Below, piece by piece: positions 25,929 through 33,757 of a DNA stretch of 64,000 nucleotides (position 1 is the stretch's first letter; every line of letters begins with the position of its first letter). Below the pieces are notes generated by a model. It did no database searches. It saw only the letters and a list, made by a program, of their open reading frames with translations, and was not told where the DNA came from. This stretch comes from MGBC163016 sp964649145 (lineage in GTDB: Bacteria > Actinomycetota > Coriobacteriia > Coriobacteriales > Eggerthellaceae), in the NCBI GenBank assembly GCA_964649145.1, contig CAZYOQ010000007.1:1-64000 (forward strand). Reading direction: 5' to 3'. Made by a program: the position numbers and the translations under genes.

Positions 25929-26453
25929 ATGGAGCTATCTAAAAACGTTTATTTCATCGGCTTCATGGGAGCCGGTAAGTCGACTATCGCAAGGCGTCTT
26001 GCCCGTATCGCTGGCGTTGCATCGCTTGATATGGACAAATACATCGAGCGCAGCACGGGTAAATCTATCCCCGAGATTTTTGAAGCTGGCGGCGAAAAAC
26101 TTTTTCGCGATATTGAGGCCAACACTCTTGAGGAACTATCGAAAAAAAATGACAACCTGCTTATTTCATGCGGTGGCGGCATTGTAGAGACGGATCTTTG
26201 CAGGCAGATTTTGAAGCGCCCCGATAGCGTCGTCATACATCTTCTTGTCGATGCCGATGAGGCTGCCAATCGTATAGCCGACGCATCAAGTCGGCCTTTG
26301 TTTCAGGATATCGACCAGGCTCGCGAGCTGGCTCGCCACAGACTTCCACTTTACGAGGAAGTTGCTGACTACACTATTCCGACAGCCGACAAGAACGTCT
26401 GGGAGATATCAAGCGAGGCTATCCGCTTCCTTCAGAAAGAGGGCGTCTTATGA
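25929..26453 (+). CDS. aroK: Shikimate kinase
   Basis: A 174-residue kinase phosphorylating shikimate with ATP. The P-loop is GFMGAGKSTIARRLA at about 11-25, shikimate-binding DMDKYIERSTGKSIPEIF follows, then the FRDIE arginine-aspartate and the CGGGIV motif. The lid arginine is in ASSRPLF. Length normal. It starts immediately after the aroC stop and its end overlaps aroB by 4 bases, so translation is coupled in the operon. Confidence 0.95.
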   Translation: MELSKNVYFIGFMGAGKSTIARRLARIAGVASLDMDKYIERSTGKSIPEIFEAGGEKLFRDIEANTLEELSKKNDNLLISCGGGIVETDLCRQILKRPDSVVIHLLVDADEAANRIADASSRPLFQDIDQARELARHRLPLYEEVADYTIPTADKNVWEISSEAIRFLQKEGVL

Positions 26454-27556
26454 CTCTTACAAGAGTTGATGTAAGTATTCCAGGGGAAAGCGACTATAGC
26501 GTTCGTGTAGGCGAAGGAGTACTTGATAGTCTAGGGGCGGATATGCGAGCCGTTCCTGCAGTTGCGAAATGCCCGACTGCGCTTATCTTGAGCGACAGCA
26601 ATGTAGCGCCTTTGTATCTGTCTCGCACAGCGTCATCGCTTAAAAGCGCAGGATACAAAACTTTCGATATCACGATAGAGGCAGGGGAGGCTTCTAAGAG
26701 CGTGGAAGTTGCCGATGAACTGTGGCAGGCTACAGCTCAGCTTGGCATCACTCGCGATTGCTGCGTTGTCTGCTTGGGTGGCGGTGTTGTGGGCGACCTT
26801 GGAGGTTTTGTGGCCTCGACATTCATGAGAGGGCTTCCTATCGTGCAGATGCCTACCACGCTTCTTTCCATGGTTGACTCATCGGTTGGGGGCAAGACTG
26901 CCATCAACTTGCCAAGCGGAAAGAACCTTGTTGGGACTTTCACGCAGCCGGCCTATGTTTGTGCTTCGACAGATACGCTTTCAACATTGCCTAAGCGAGA
27001 GTGGCTTTGTGGCCTTGGGGAAGTGGTTAAATCTGCCGCTATAGACTCTGACGATTTCTTTTTCTGGATGATAGACAACGCAAAAAAGCTGGCTGAGCGC
27101 GATAAAGAAGCTGTTAAAGATGCCATAACGCGATGCGTGGTTTTCAAGGCCGATGTCGTTTCTCGTGACAAGTCTGAGACCAAAGGCGTGCGTGAGTGTC
27201 TAAACTACGGGCATACATTGGCTCATGCAATCGAGTCGATGTCGGGTTACGGCACGTTCTCGCATGGAGCAGCCGTTTCTGAGGGCATGAGGTTCGCATC
27301 GCTCTTGGGGCAGAGGCTAGGTATAACATCGCCCGATTTTGCGACGGCTCAAAACGAACTTCTAGATAATCTTGGGCTTGAGCGCCTTAATTGGCATGCA
27401 CCTGCGCAAGAAGTGGTTGCGTGCATGAAGGGTGACAAGAAAGCGCGCGACGGGCAACTTCGTTTCGTAATCCTTTCCGATGTAGGCGACTGGCGAGTCA
27501 TGAACGTAGAAGATTCCGTTGTCTCTTCTGCATTGGATGAGTTTTGGAGTGCATAG
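26450..27556 (+). CDS. aroB: 3-dehydroquinate synthase
   Basis: A 368-residue NAD- and metal-dependent enzyme converting DAHP to 3-dehydroquinate. Visible are CLGGGVVGDLGGFVASTF (NAD site), PTTLLSMVDSSVGGKTAINL, GKNLVGTFTQP, and the metal ligands in GLGEVVKSAAI, ECLNYGHTLAHAIE and SHGAAVSEGM. Full length and intact. Overlaps aroK by 4 bases. The DAHP synthase and EPSP synthase genes are not in the window. Confidence 0.96.
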   Translation: MTLTRVDVSIPGESDYSVRVGEGVLDSLGADMRAVPAVAKCPTALILSDSNVAPLYLSRTASSLKSAGYKTFDITIEAGEASKSVEVADELWQATAQLGITRDCCVVCLGGGVVGDLGGFVASTFMRGLPIVQMPTTLLSMVDSSVGGKTAINLPSGKNLVGTFTQPAYVCASTDTLSTLPKREWLCGLGEVVKSAAIDSDDFFFWMIDNAKKLAERDKEAVKDAITRCVVFKADVVSRDKSETKGVRECLNYGHTLAHAIESMSGYGTFSHGAAVSEGMRFASLLGQRLGITSPDFATAQNELLDNLGLERLNWHAPAQEVVACMKGDKKARDGQLRFVILSDVGDWRVMNVEDSVVSSALDEFWSA

Positions 27557-27620
27557 TTCATGATTGAGGGTCTGACATAGATATGTCGGCGCGACCTTGA
27601 TTGGAAAAGAGAGAAAAAAT

Positions 27621-28049
27621 ATGAAGAAAATTTTGCTTTTGAACGGTCCGAACTTGAACATGCTTGGCATAAGAGAGCCCGGCGTTTATGGCAACGATTC
27701 TTTGGACTCCATCGAAAAAGAGGTCGTCGAATACGCACTTGACCATGATGCGACCGTAGACTGCTTCCAATCAAATCACGAAGGCGACCTTATAGACCGC
27801 ATTCACGATGCACATGGCAAATACGACGGCATCGTTTATAATCCGGGTGCGCACACGCATTATTCTTGGGCGCTGCGCGATGCGGTGGCTGCTATAGATG
27901 TGCCTGTTGTGGAAGTTCATATATCTGATGTGGACGCGCGCGAAGATTTCCGCAAGATTTCTGTCTTCGATGGTGTCGTGGTCGAACAGATTAAAGGGCA
28001 CGGAAAGCACGGTTACTTGGAGGCAGTAGATGTCATTCTCGCAATCTAG
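27621..28049 (+). CDS. aroQ: Type II 3-dehydroquinate dehydratase
   Basis: A 142-residue dodecamer-forming enzyme that dehydrates 3-dehydroquinate. KILLLNGPNLNMLGIREPGVYG gives the lid residues (Arg, Tyr), followed by FQSNHEGDLIDRIHDA, NPGAHTHYSWALRDA and the catalytic His block VEVHISDVDAREDFRK. The ATG at 27621 is chosen over an in-frame start eight codons earlier, which lacks family residues. The type II form, rather than AroD, fits actinobacteria. It overlaps the peptidase gene by 20 bases. Confidence 0.95.
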   Translation: MKKILLLNGPNLNMLGIREPGVYGNDSLDSIEKEVVEYALDHDATVDCFQSNHEGDLIDRIHDAHGKYDGIVYNPGAHTHYSWALRDAVAAIDVPVVEVHISDVDAREDFRKISVFDGVVVEQIKGHGKHGYLEAVDVILAI

Positions 28050-29169
28050 GTTAGACGCGCTTAAAGCAGCAATTGTCAAACTTGGCGCTGATGCATTCTA
28101 CGTGCGAGACACGAGAAGCATCGAATGGCTGACAGGATTCGAAGACGTTTTCGACGAAGAGCAGGCGCACGCGATGCTTGTTCCTGAAAGTGGAAATGCG
28201 GCATATCTGCATTCAGACTCTCGATACATTACAGCACTTCGGCGTGAGGCAAAGGGCTCATCGATTGTGGTGGATGCCGAAGTTATCGCAATGTCTGACT
28301 GGGCTTGTAGGAAATTTCAAGAGGTTTTTGCAGAAAGGTCGTCCAGAGGCACCCTTGCTATTGAAGATTGCATGGTATTAAAAGAATATCGAAAGCTCAG
28401 AAAAGCTTTTTCTAGAGCCGGTATAGCTAAAGACGAAGATGCCGGCTTCGTTGAGACCGAAGATGCGATTTTAGAACTTCGCGCTGTTAAGGACGCCTCT
28501 GAGATCAAACTTCTAAAAGAAGCTCAGGCACTGACAGATGCTGCCTTCGACCACATCTGCGCCTTCATTCGCCCAGGGTTGACTGAACGCGAGATCCAGC
28601 TTGAGCTTGACGATTTCATGATGAGGGGCGGGGCAGATGCGCTTGCTTTCCCTAGCATCGTGGCATCTGGCTCAAATGGTGCGTCTCCTCATGCGATAGT
28701 AAGCGACAAGCCTGTGCAAAAAGGTGAGTGCATAGTCATGGATTTCGGTGCGAGACGACGTGGCTATTGTTCGGATATGACGCGAACCGTCTTTCTGGGT
28801 GAGCCAGAAGGTGAGATGCGCAAGGCATGGAATACGCTTCGCCGCGCCAACGAGGCCGTTCAAGAGGTATTAGCGCCAGGCATGACTGGTAAACAAGCGC
28901 ATGAGCTTGCAGAAAAGGTTCTTGCAGAAGGCGGCTTTGAAGGGCGTATGGGTCATGGTCTTGGGCACGGCGTTGGAATTCAAGTACACGAGCTTCCAAA
29001 CCTGAATACCCGAAACGATAGCCCGCTAGTTTCGGGAAATGTCGTGACTGTTGAGCCAGGCATTTATATCCCTGGCAAGTTTGGCATGCGCTTAGAGGAT
29101 TTCGGCGTTATTAGCGAATCAGGCTTTGAGCGCTTCACACAATCTACGCACGAGATGGTCGTTCTGTAG
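28030..29169 (+). CDS. pepP: M24 family Xaa-Pro peptidase (PepP/PepQ type)
   Basis: A 379-residue metallopeptidase that removes residues before proline in the cytoplasm. The N-terminal creatinase-like domain (about 1-130) is followed by the pita-bread catalytic domain with all metal ligands: Asp pair in VMDFGARRRGYCSDMTRTV, His in GHGLGHGVGIQVHE, Glu in VTVEPGIYIP and Glu in MRLEDFGVI. GGAGG precedes the ATG at 28030, inside the end of aroQ. In related genomes efp and nusB often follow. Here the gene's last 17 bases begin a repeat element and accessory genes follow, so the ancestral operon seems interrupted. Confidence 0.92.
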   Translation: MSFSQSRLDALKAAIVKLGADAFYVRDTRSIEWLTGFEDVFDEEQAHAMLVPESGNAAYLHSDSRYITALRREAKGSSIVVDAEVIAMSDWACRKFQEVFAERSSRGTLAIEDCMVLKEYRKLRKAFSRAGIAKDEDAGFVETEDAILELRAVKDASEIKLLKEAQALTDAAFDHICAFIRPGLTEREIQLELDDFMMRGGADALAFPSIVASGSNGASPHAIVSDKPVQKGECIVMDFGARRRGYCSDMTRTVFLGEPEGEMRKAWNTLRRANEAVQEVLAPGMTGKQAHELAEKVLAEGGFEGRMGHGLGHGVGIQVHELPNLNTRNDSPLVSGNVVTVEPGIYIPGKFGMRLEDFGVISESGFERFTQSTHEMVVL

Positions 29170-29541
29170 AAGACGACCCGCCCCCTCGTTTTCTCACTGC
29201 TTTCGCACCCGATGGACGTTTTTTATCGAAGCTGCTGCGGAACTCGCACGCTTCGCGTGCTCAAACAGTCCTCGCAAACCCGCTTCTCAAAAAACGCCCA
29301 TCTGCTCAAGAATGTTCGAAAAGCGAGGCTGCAGGTCGTCTAGATAAGATGGTCGTTCTGTAGAAGACGACCCGCCCCCTCGTTTTCTCACTGCTTTCGC
29401 ACCCGATGGACGTTTTTTATCGAAGCTGCTGCGGAACTCGCACGCTTCGCGTGCTCAAACAGTCCTCGCAAACCCGCTTCTCAAAAAACGCCCATCTGCT
29501 CAAGAATGTTCGAAAAGCGAGGCTGCAGGTCGTCTAGATAA
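29154..29541 (+). repeat. Two tandem 194-bp copies of a repeat that includes the pepP 3' end
   Basis: 29154-29347 and 29348-29541 are essentially identical. The unit starts gatggtcgttctgta, which is also the last codons and stop of pepP. It contains a hairpin gcacgc-ttc-gcgtgc. Each copy carries a 43-codon open frame (29212-29343 and 29406-29537) beginning MDVFYRSCCGTRTLRVLKQS, without a ribosome-binding site. A third copy lies inverted at about 33471-33612. Confidence 0.9.
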
Positions 29542-29593
29542 GATTGGTCGGTCATATGAACGTTCGGGACGCGATCGACACATTATTAAAATA

Positions 29594-29679
29594 TTTTCCG
29601 TGTTAGACACATAATTGCTGAAAATTTTTCCGTGTTAGACACATAATTGGTATAAAATTTTCCGTGTTAGACACATATT
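29594..29679 (+). promoter_or_regulatory. Three iteron-like repeats upstream of the DUF4143 ATPase
   Basis: TTTTCCGTGTTAGACACAT recurs at 29594, 29626 and 29658, with an exact 32-bp period. Each holds the palindrome GTGT-TAG-ACAC, and a degraded fourth copy precedes (gacacattatt at about 29577). The array ends 19 bases before the ATG. A 32-bp period is about three helical turns, so bound proteins would lie on one face. Confidence 0.8.
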
Positions 29680-29697
29680 CCCAGCTAGAGGATCAAA

Positions 29698-31074
29698 ATG
29701 CTCAAACGGAAGATGACAGAAACGCTGATGCGATGGTATGAAGCCGGCTCCAAGAAGGCTTTTATGCTCTCGGGTGCGCGACAGACCGGGAAAACGTACA
29801 TTATTCGCGAATTCGCCAAGGAGAATTTTGAGTCAGTGGCTGAGGTGAATTTTCTAGAAGACAAAAATGCGAAAGAATCTCTGTCTGCTGCGCAAGATAT
29901 AGAGGATTTCGTCTCGCGATTATCCCTGATAGCCGGCATGGAAATAAACCCGGAAAGTACGCTTTTGTTCCTTGACGAGGTTCAGGAATGCCCAGACCTC
30001 ATTACATCCGTCAAATTTCTTGTAGAAGACGGCAGGTATAAGGTCGCGGTTTCCGGTTCCATGTTGGGGACAGAACTTAAAGGGTTTCGTTCCTTTCCAG
30101 TGGGCTATATCGAGACGCATAGGATGTATCCACTGGATTTTGAGGAATTCTGCTGGGCGCAGTCGGTCCCACAGCGGATAATCGACGATATAAGGAATGC
30201 ATATTCAGAGAAGAAAGGCTTGGATTCGGGCCTGCATGAAAGACTCATTCAGATATATCGCTACCATATAGCCGTGGGTGGAATGCCTGAGGCCGTCGCG
30301 CGATTCACGGAAAACGACAACAATATTCTTGCCGCTCGCGAGACAGATCTCGAAATCATAGACAACTACAAGTTCGACATATCTAAATACGCAAAGAAAA
30401 GAACTCTGCAAATACGAAAAGTTTATGATGCCATTCCGAGCCAGCTCGACAAGCAAAATAAGAGATTTCAGCTAAATGCGCTAAAACAAGGCGCGTATTA
30501 CGAACGCTATGAGGATGATTTCGCATGGCTCATTGATGCCGGTGTTGCACTTCCCGCTTATTGCATAAAGGAACCTAAGAAGCCCCTTGCTAGAACAGCG
30601 CAGAAAAACAAGTTCAAACTATACGAGTCGGACACTGGGCTTCTGCTTTCTCTTTATGAGCCTAGCGTTACGACGGCGGTTATCTCTAATGAGGCTAAAA
30701 CCAATTTCGGCGCTGTTTACGAGAATGCGGTAGCGCAAGAAATGGCATGTCAAATTGACACGCTCTACTATTACTATTCAAGCAAAAACGGGGAAGTGGA
30801 TTTCCTGATAACGCGAAATGATGGCAAGGTGCTTCCTGTTGAAGTAAAGTCGGGAAAGGATTACAAGCTCCACACATCTTTGAACACCCTTTTGGCATGC
30901 GGAGAGTATGACATCGATGAGGCCGTTGTGCTGTCGCAATCCAATGTGGTCGAATCCACCAGAAAAGATAAGCCAGTATGGTACCTGCCTTTATATATGA
31001 CGTTTTGTATTGCTGAGAGCGCAAATGGCTTCCTCCCTGAAACCCACTTGCCTTTAATAAATTTCGACTACTAG
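29698..31074 (+). CDS. AAA ATPase with DUF4143 C-terminal domain
   Basis: A 458-residue protein of the AAA_14/DUF4143 group. Walker A is SGARQTGKTYIIREF (about 25-39) and Walker B STLLFLDEVQECPDL (about 83-97). A sensor-like VSGSMLGTELKG and RMYPLDFEEFCWA follow. The C-terminal DUF4143 part has FGAVYENAVAQEMA and a nuclease-like GEVDFLITRNDGKVLPVEVKSGKDYK, the D-x(n)-ExK arrangement of PD-(D/E)xK enzymes. The family is abundant in anaerobes, patchily distributed and of unknown function; defence or DNA-related roles have been suggested. Three palindrome-bearing repeats lie directly upstream and suggest autoregulation. It sits in an apparent insertion after pepP. Confidence 0.85.
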   Translation: MLKRKMTETLMRWYEAGSKKAFMLSGARQTGKTYIIREFAKENFESVAEVNFLEDKNAKESLSAAQDIEDFVSRLSLIAGMEINPESTLLFLDEVQECPDLITSVKFLVEDGRYKVAVSGSMLGTELKGFRSFPVGYIETHRMYPLDFEEFCWAQSVPQRIIDDIRNAYSEKKGLDSGLHERLIQIYRYHIAVGGMPEAVARFTENDNNILAARETDLEIIDNYKFDISKYAKKRTLQIRKVYDAIPSQLDKQNKRFQLNALKQGAYYERYEDDFAWLIDAGVALPAYCIKEPKKPLARTAQKNKFKLYESDTGLLLSLYEPSVTTAVISNEAKTNFGAVYENAVAQEMACQIDTLYYYYSSKNGEVDFLITRNDGKVLPVEVKSGKDYKLHTSLNTLLACGEYDIDEAVVLSQSNVVESTRKDKPVWYLPLYMTFCIAESANGFLPETHLPLINFDY

Positions 31075-31400
31075 AGAATTTGGGCGTATTTTCGAAATTG
31101 ATTCAAGCTCTTTCCATCTTTATATAGATCGGTCGCCCTTTTCTTTAATAAATATATGTGTTAGGTATTTTCTGATTATTATTCTGTCCATGTAAATCAT
31201 GCCTTTGAGCTGGGCTACTTTCAGATTATGGAGCTGTTCTTCAATTCCGAAGAATAGCCATCTTTGCGTAAAACGCTATAAAACAAATTGCGCTAATAAG
31301 ATGGATTAAGGGCAAACTTCCTAGACGGATTTTGCCCGCATTGATAAGATTTCGGTATGCGATTTTCGCTTGATCGTGTTTCAAAGCGGGGGTTCAAATC
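31075..31400. other. Non-coding gap with two hairpins
   Basis: No gene is seen. An imperfect hairpin GCTGTTCTTC/GAAGAATAGC lies at 31233-31258 and a second one, GGGCAAA/TTTGCCC, at about 31309-31338. Neither has a T-tract of note. No known riboswitch could be recognised. Confidence 0.4.
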
Positions 31401-33200
31401 ATGAGCAGAACGATACAATGGGTCTCAAAGGCCGCAATGTTTATAGCAATCGGATTGATTGCTGCGATTATGTCTTTCACTACAGCGGAGGCAACAACTG
31501 TCACGGTTACTCCGACCAGCGGATCTGTGGCCAAGTCCATTCAGGCCGAGCTCGATAAGTCGGCAACGCTTGGAACTAAGTCCGACCCGTATGTGGTCAA
31601 TGTCAAAGCAGGTTCATATACCTTGGAATATGGCCTAAAACTCTACAGCAACGTCACTTTGAATTTGTCAGGTGTCACGTTCAAATTAAGTGCTAACACC
31701 GACTCTAACATGCTCAAAGTCGGTGAGACCTCTGACACTAAATCGGGATACTACTATCAAAACATCACAGTCAATGGTGGAACTTTCGACGCTAACAAGA
31801 ATTCGGTGACGGCACTCAAGGTTGCTCATGCAAAAAACGTCACGTTCAACAAAGTCACGGCGCATAACACCAAAAACGCCCATCTTGTCGAAGTTGCAGG
31901 AACAGATGGCTTTACCGTAGATGGATGCAAGTTCTACAATCAGGCGCAAGACGCCAAGTCTTCTTCCCCATGCCCAGAAGCGATACAAATCGACATCCTT
32001 GTGCAGAAACACATGAGCGGCTACCGCTCCGAGGCGCTTCCCATGAAGAATGTCACTGTGCAGAATTGCACGTTCAAAAACGTCCCTCGCGGCGTTGGAA
32101 GCCATACGGCCGTTTTGAACGACTGGGTGGAAAACGTGAAGATATTGAACAACACTTTCACCAGCTGTAAAAGCGCTGCGATCCAGACGCTTTACTACAA
32201 GAACTGCGTGATCGAGGGCAACACGATATCGAGCGCGCCTCGCGGCATCATCGTCTATACCGTGAACACCAAAGGCGTATTCTTCGCCTCCACTTTGGCG
32301 AAAGAAGGGGGAAGTTCGACTAGCATTTCAAGCAAATATGTGAAGCCCTCTTCCAACCAGAAAATCGTCATCAGAAACAACAAGATCACGATCAAGGGGT
32401 CTGATATATTCGCAGACTCCGAAAACGAGGGCATCATGGTCAGTGGCTTCAACTTCACGTCCGCTCTTAAAAAGAGCAGCGCCACCGATGCGATACCGAA
32501 GGGAAATTACTTCGCAAGCGGGGCAACCATTGAAGGAAACACCATAAGCACGATAGGTCACGGCATCCGTCTAAGCGATGCACGCAATTGCAAGGTGCTG
32601 AACAACAAGGTCACCTATGTTAAAGGCAAGACCGGTAACCTTTATGGAATTCAGCTTATCAATGCTGCGACCAACAATACTATTACCGGCAATAAGATCA
32701 AGGCTCGCACTAACGGCATCTTTGTCACTACCAAATCCTCGGCGAAGCTGATTGAAGGGAACACCATTACAAGCGCCGGCAAGTATGGCATAGCGATCGA
32801 GAAGGCATCTGCGACCACCATCAAGAGCAACGTGATCAAAAAAGCTGTAACCAACGGCATCTATGCCTTGCGCAGCAGCAAAGTAACAAACATCACCAAG
32901 AACACCATAAACAACGTGACTAAAGGTTCAGCGATCAATATCGACTTGAAGTCGACCGCTAAGAAAATCGAGGGCAACACCATCAAGAAGGCGAAGCTTA
33001 GCGGAATCTTCGTTCACAAGAGCTCGAAATCGACCCTGATAAGCAAAAATAAGATCTCCGGCGTCAAAAAGTACGGCATTTTCGTCGAAGATAAATCGAA
33101 AGTGAGCAAGATCACCCGCAACACCATCAATGTTGCGAAAGATAGGGCCATAGTTGTAAGAAGTGGCACCAGCAAGACTAGCGGCAATAAAACGAAGTAA
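31401..33200 (+). CDS. Secreted right-handed parallel beta-helix repeat protein
   Basis: A 599-residue exported protein. The signal peptide covers about 1-30 (AAIMSFTTAEA). From about 100 to the end it is built of repeating coils of 20-25 residues with the N-rich pattern IEGNTI..A...GI.V/IVNNKI, typical of pectate-lyase/NosD-like beta helices. Examples are CVIEGNTISSAPRGIIVY and KLIEGNTITSAGKYGIAIE. The last 200 residues are especially regular and lysine-rich. No catalytic set can be assigned, so it may bind or cleave a polysaccharide or act as an adhesin. A ggggg ribosome-binding site precedes the ATG and a strong terminator follows. Confidence 0.82.
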   Translation: MSRTIQWVSKAAMFIAIGLIAAIMSFTTAEATTVTVTPTSGSVAKSIQAELDKSATLGTKSDPYVVNVKAGSYTLEYGLKLYSNVTLNLSGVTFKLSANTDSNMLKVGETSDTKSGYYYQNITVNGGTFDANKNSVTALKVAHAKNVTFNKVTAHNTKNAHLVEVAGTDGFTVDGCKFYNQAQDAKSSSPCPEAIQIDILVQKHMSGYRSEALPMKNVTVQNCTFKNVPRGVGSHTAVLNDWVENVKILNNTFTSCKSAAIQTLYYKNCVIEGNTISSAPRGIIVYTVNTKGVFFASTLAKEGGSSTSISSKYVKPSSNQKIVIRNNKITIKGSDIFADSENEGIMVSGFNFTSALKKSSATDAIPKGNYFASGATIEGNTISTIGHGIRLSDARNCKVLNNKVTYVKGKTGNLYGIQLINAATNNTITGNKIKARTNGIFVTTKSSAKLIEGNTITSAGKYGIAIEKASATTIKSNVIKKAVTNGIYALRSSKVTNITKNTINNVTKGSAINIDLKSTAKKIEGNTIKKAKLSGIFVHKSSKSTLISKNKISGVKKYGIFVEDKSKVSKITRNTINVAKDRAIVVRSGTSKTSGNKTK

Positions 33201-33224
33201 GAATAGATATATAAGCCTTATATA

Positions 33225-33265
33225 GAAAGATCCGCAACGGCTACTCGTTGCGGATCTTTCTTTTT
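33225..33265 (+). terminator. Rho-independent terminator of the beta-helix gene
   Basis: GAAAGATCCGCAACG and CGTTGCGGATCTTTC pair perfectly over 15 bp around a 6-base loop, followed by ttttt. It lies 24 bases after the stop. Confidence 0.93.
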
Positions 33266-33439
33266 ATGCGTCTGAGGCCGTGCTTGATCAAAGACGGGTT
33301 TTGCTCGATGGCGCTTCTGGAAGCACCGCATGGGCCGAAAACTCCGATGCCTTCATACGATGGGACTGCCGAAGAGCATGCCAGGCGCATCATCGATCTT
33401 GTGGTGGCTGACAACCCAATCGGAAGGAAGGTGGCTTGA
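33266..33439 (+). other. Short open frame of unknown nature
   Basis: A possible 57-residue frame starting MRLRPCLIKDGFCSMALLEA and ending in HARRIIDLVVADNPIGRKVA. The end looks protein-like, but there is no ribosome-binding site and the start lies in the terminator's T-tract. It is most likely the 3' remnant of a gene cut by rearrangement, because the next base begins a copy of the pepP-end repeat. I do not recognise a family. Confidence 0.3.
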
Positions 33440-33722
33440 GAGATGGTCGTTCTGTAAAAAAGCCGTTCCCTTCGCTTTTCGAACATTCTTGAGCAGATGG
33501 GCGTTTTTTGAGAAGCGGGTTTGCGAGGACTGTTTGAGCACGCGAAGCGTGCGAGTTCCGCAGCAGCTTCGATAAAAAACGTCCATCGGGTGCGAAAGCA
33601 GTGAGAAAACGAAGGAAATGACTTTTTTCTATGAGCCAGAATATCGTTTAACGTCCAGCGGGTACGAAACCAGCGAGAAATCAGGAGACAGTTCGCCTAT
33701 CAAAGGCTGCAGGTCGCCTATG
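33440..33722. repeat. Inverted and degenerate copies of the pepP-end repeat
   Basis: 33440-33456 is a direct 17/17 copy of the pepP end (29152-29168). 33471-33612 matches the 194-bp unit in reverse complement over about 140 bases, including the hairpin and most of the 43-codon frame. 33649-33722 is a decayed partial copy (aacgtccagcgggtacgaaa, then ggctgcaggtcgcctatga). Confidence 0.8.
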
Positions 33723-33725
33723 AGA

Positions 33726-33751
33726 AAGAAGGCCGCTTAAGCGGCCTTCTT
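33726..33751 (-). terminator. Terminator of htpG
   Basis: A perfect 26-bp palindrome with arms AAGAAGGCCGCTT and AAGCGGCCTTCTT, 6 bases beyond the htpG stop on the minus strand, followed by tctca. Confidence 0.85.
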
Positions 33752-33757
33752 GATAAG

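Noticed and set aside
29212..29537. The two 43-codon frames in the 194-bp repeats as genes
   Set aside because: There is no ribosome-binding site, and Cys/Arg/Ser-rich translation is typical of repeat DNA. Noted only as a feature of the element.
29594..29679. Three regularly spaced repeats as a mini CRISPR array
   Set aside because: The conserved part is about 23 bases with only 9 bases between, the repeats are internally palindromic over a promoter, and no cas gene is near.
29170..33750. The accessory interval as a prophage or integrative element
   Set aside because: No integrase, transposase, relaxase or phage gene was found. Only repeats suggest rearrangement.
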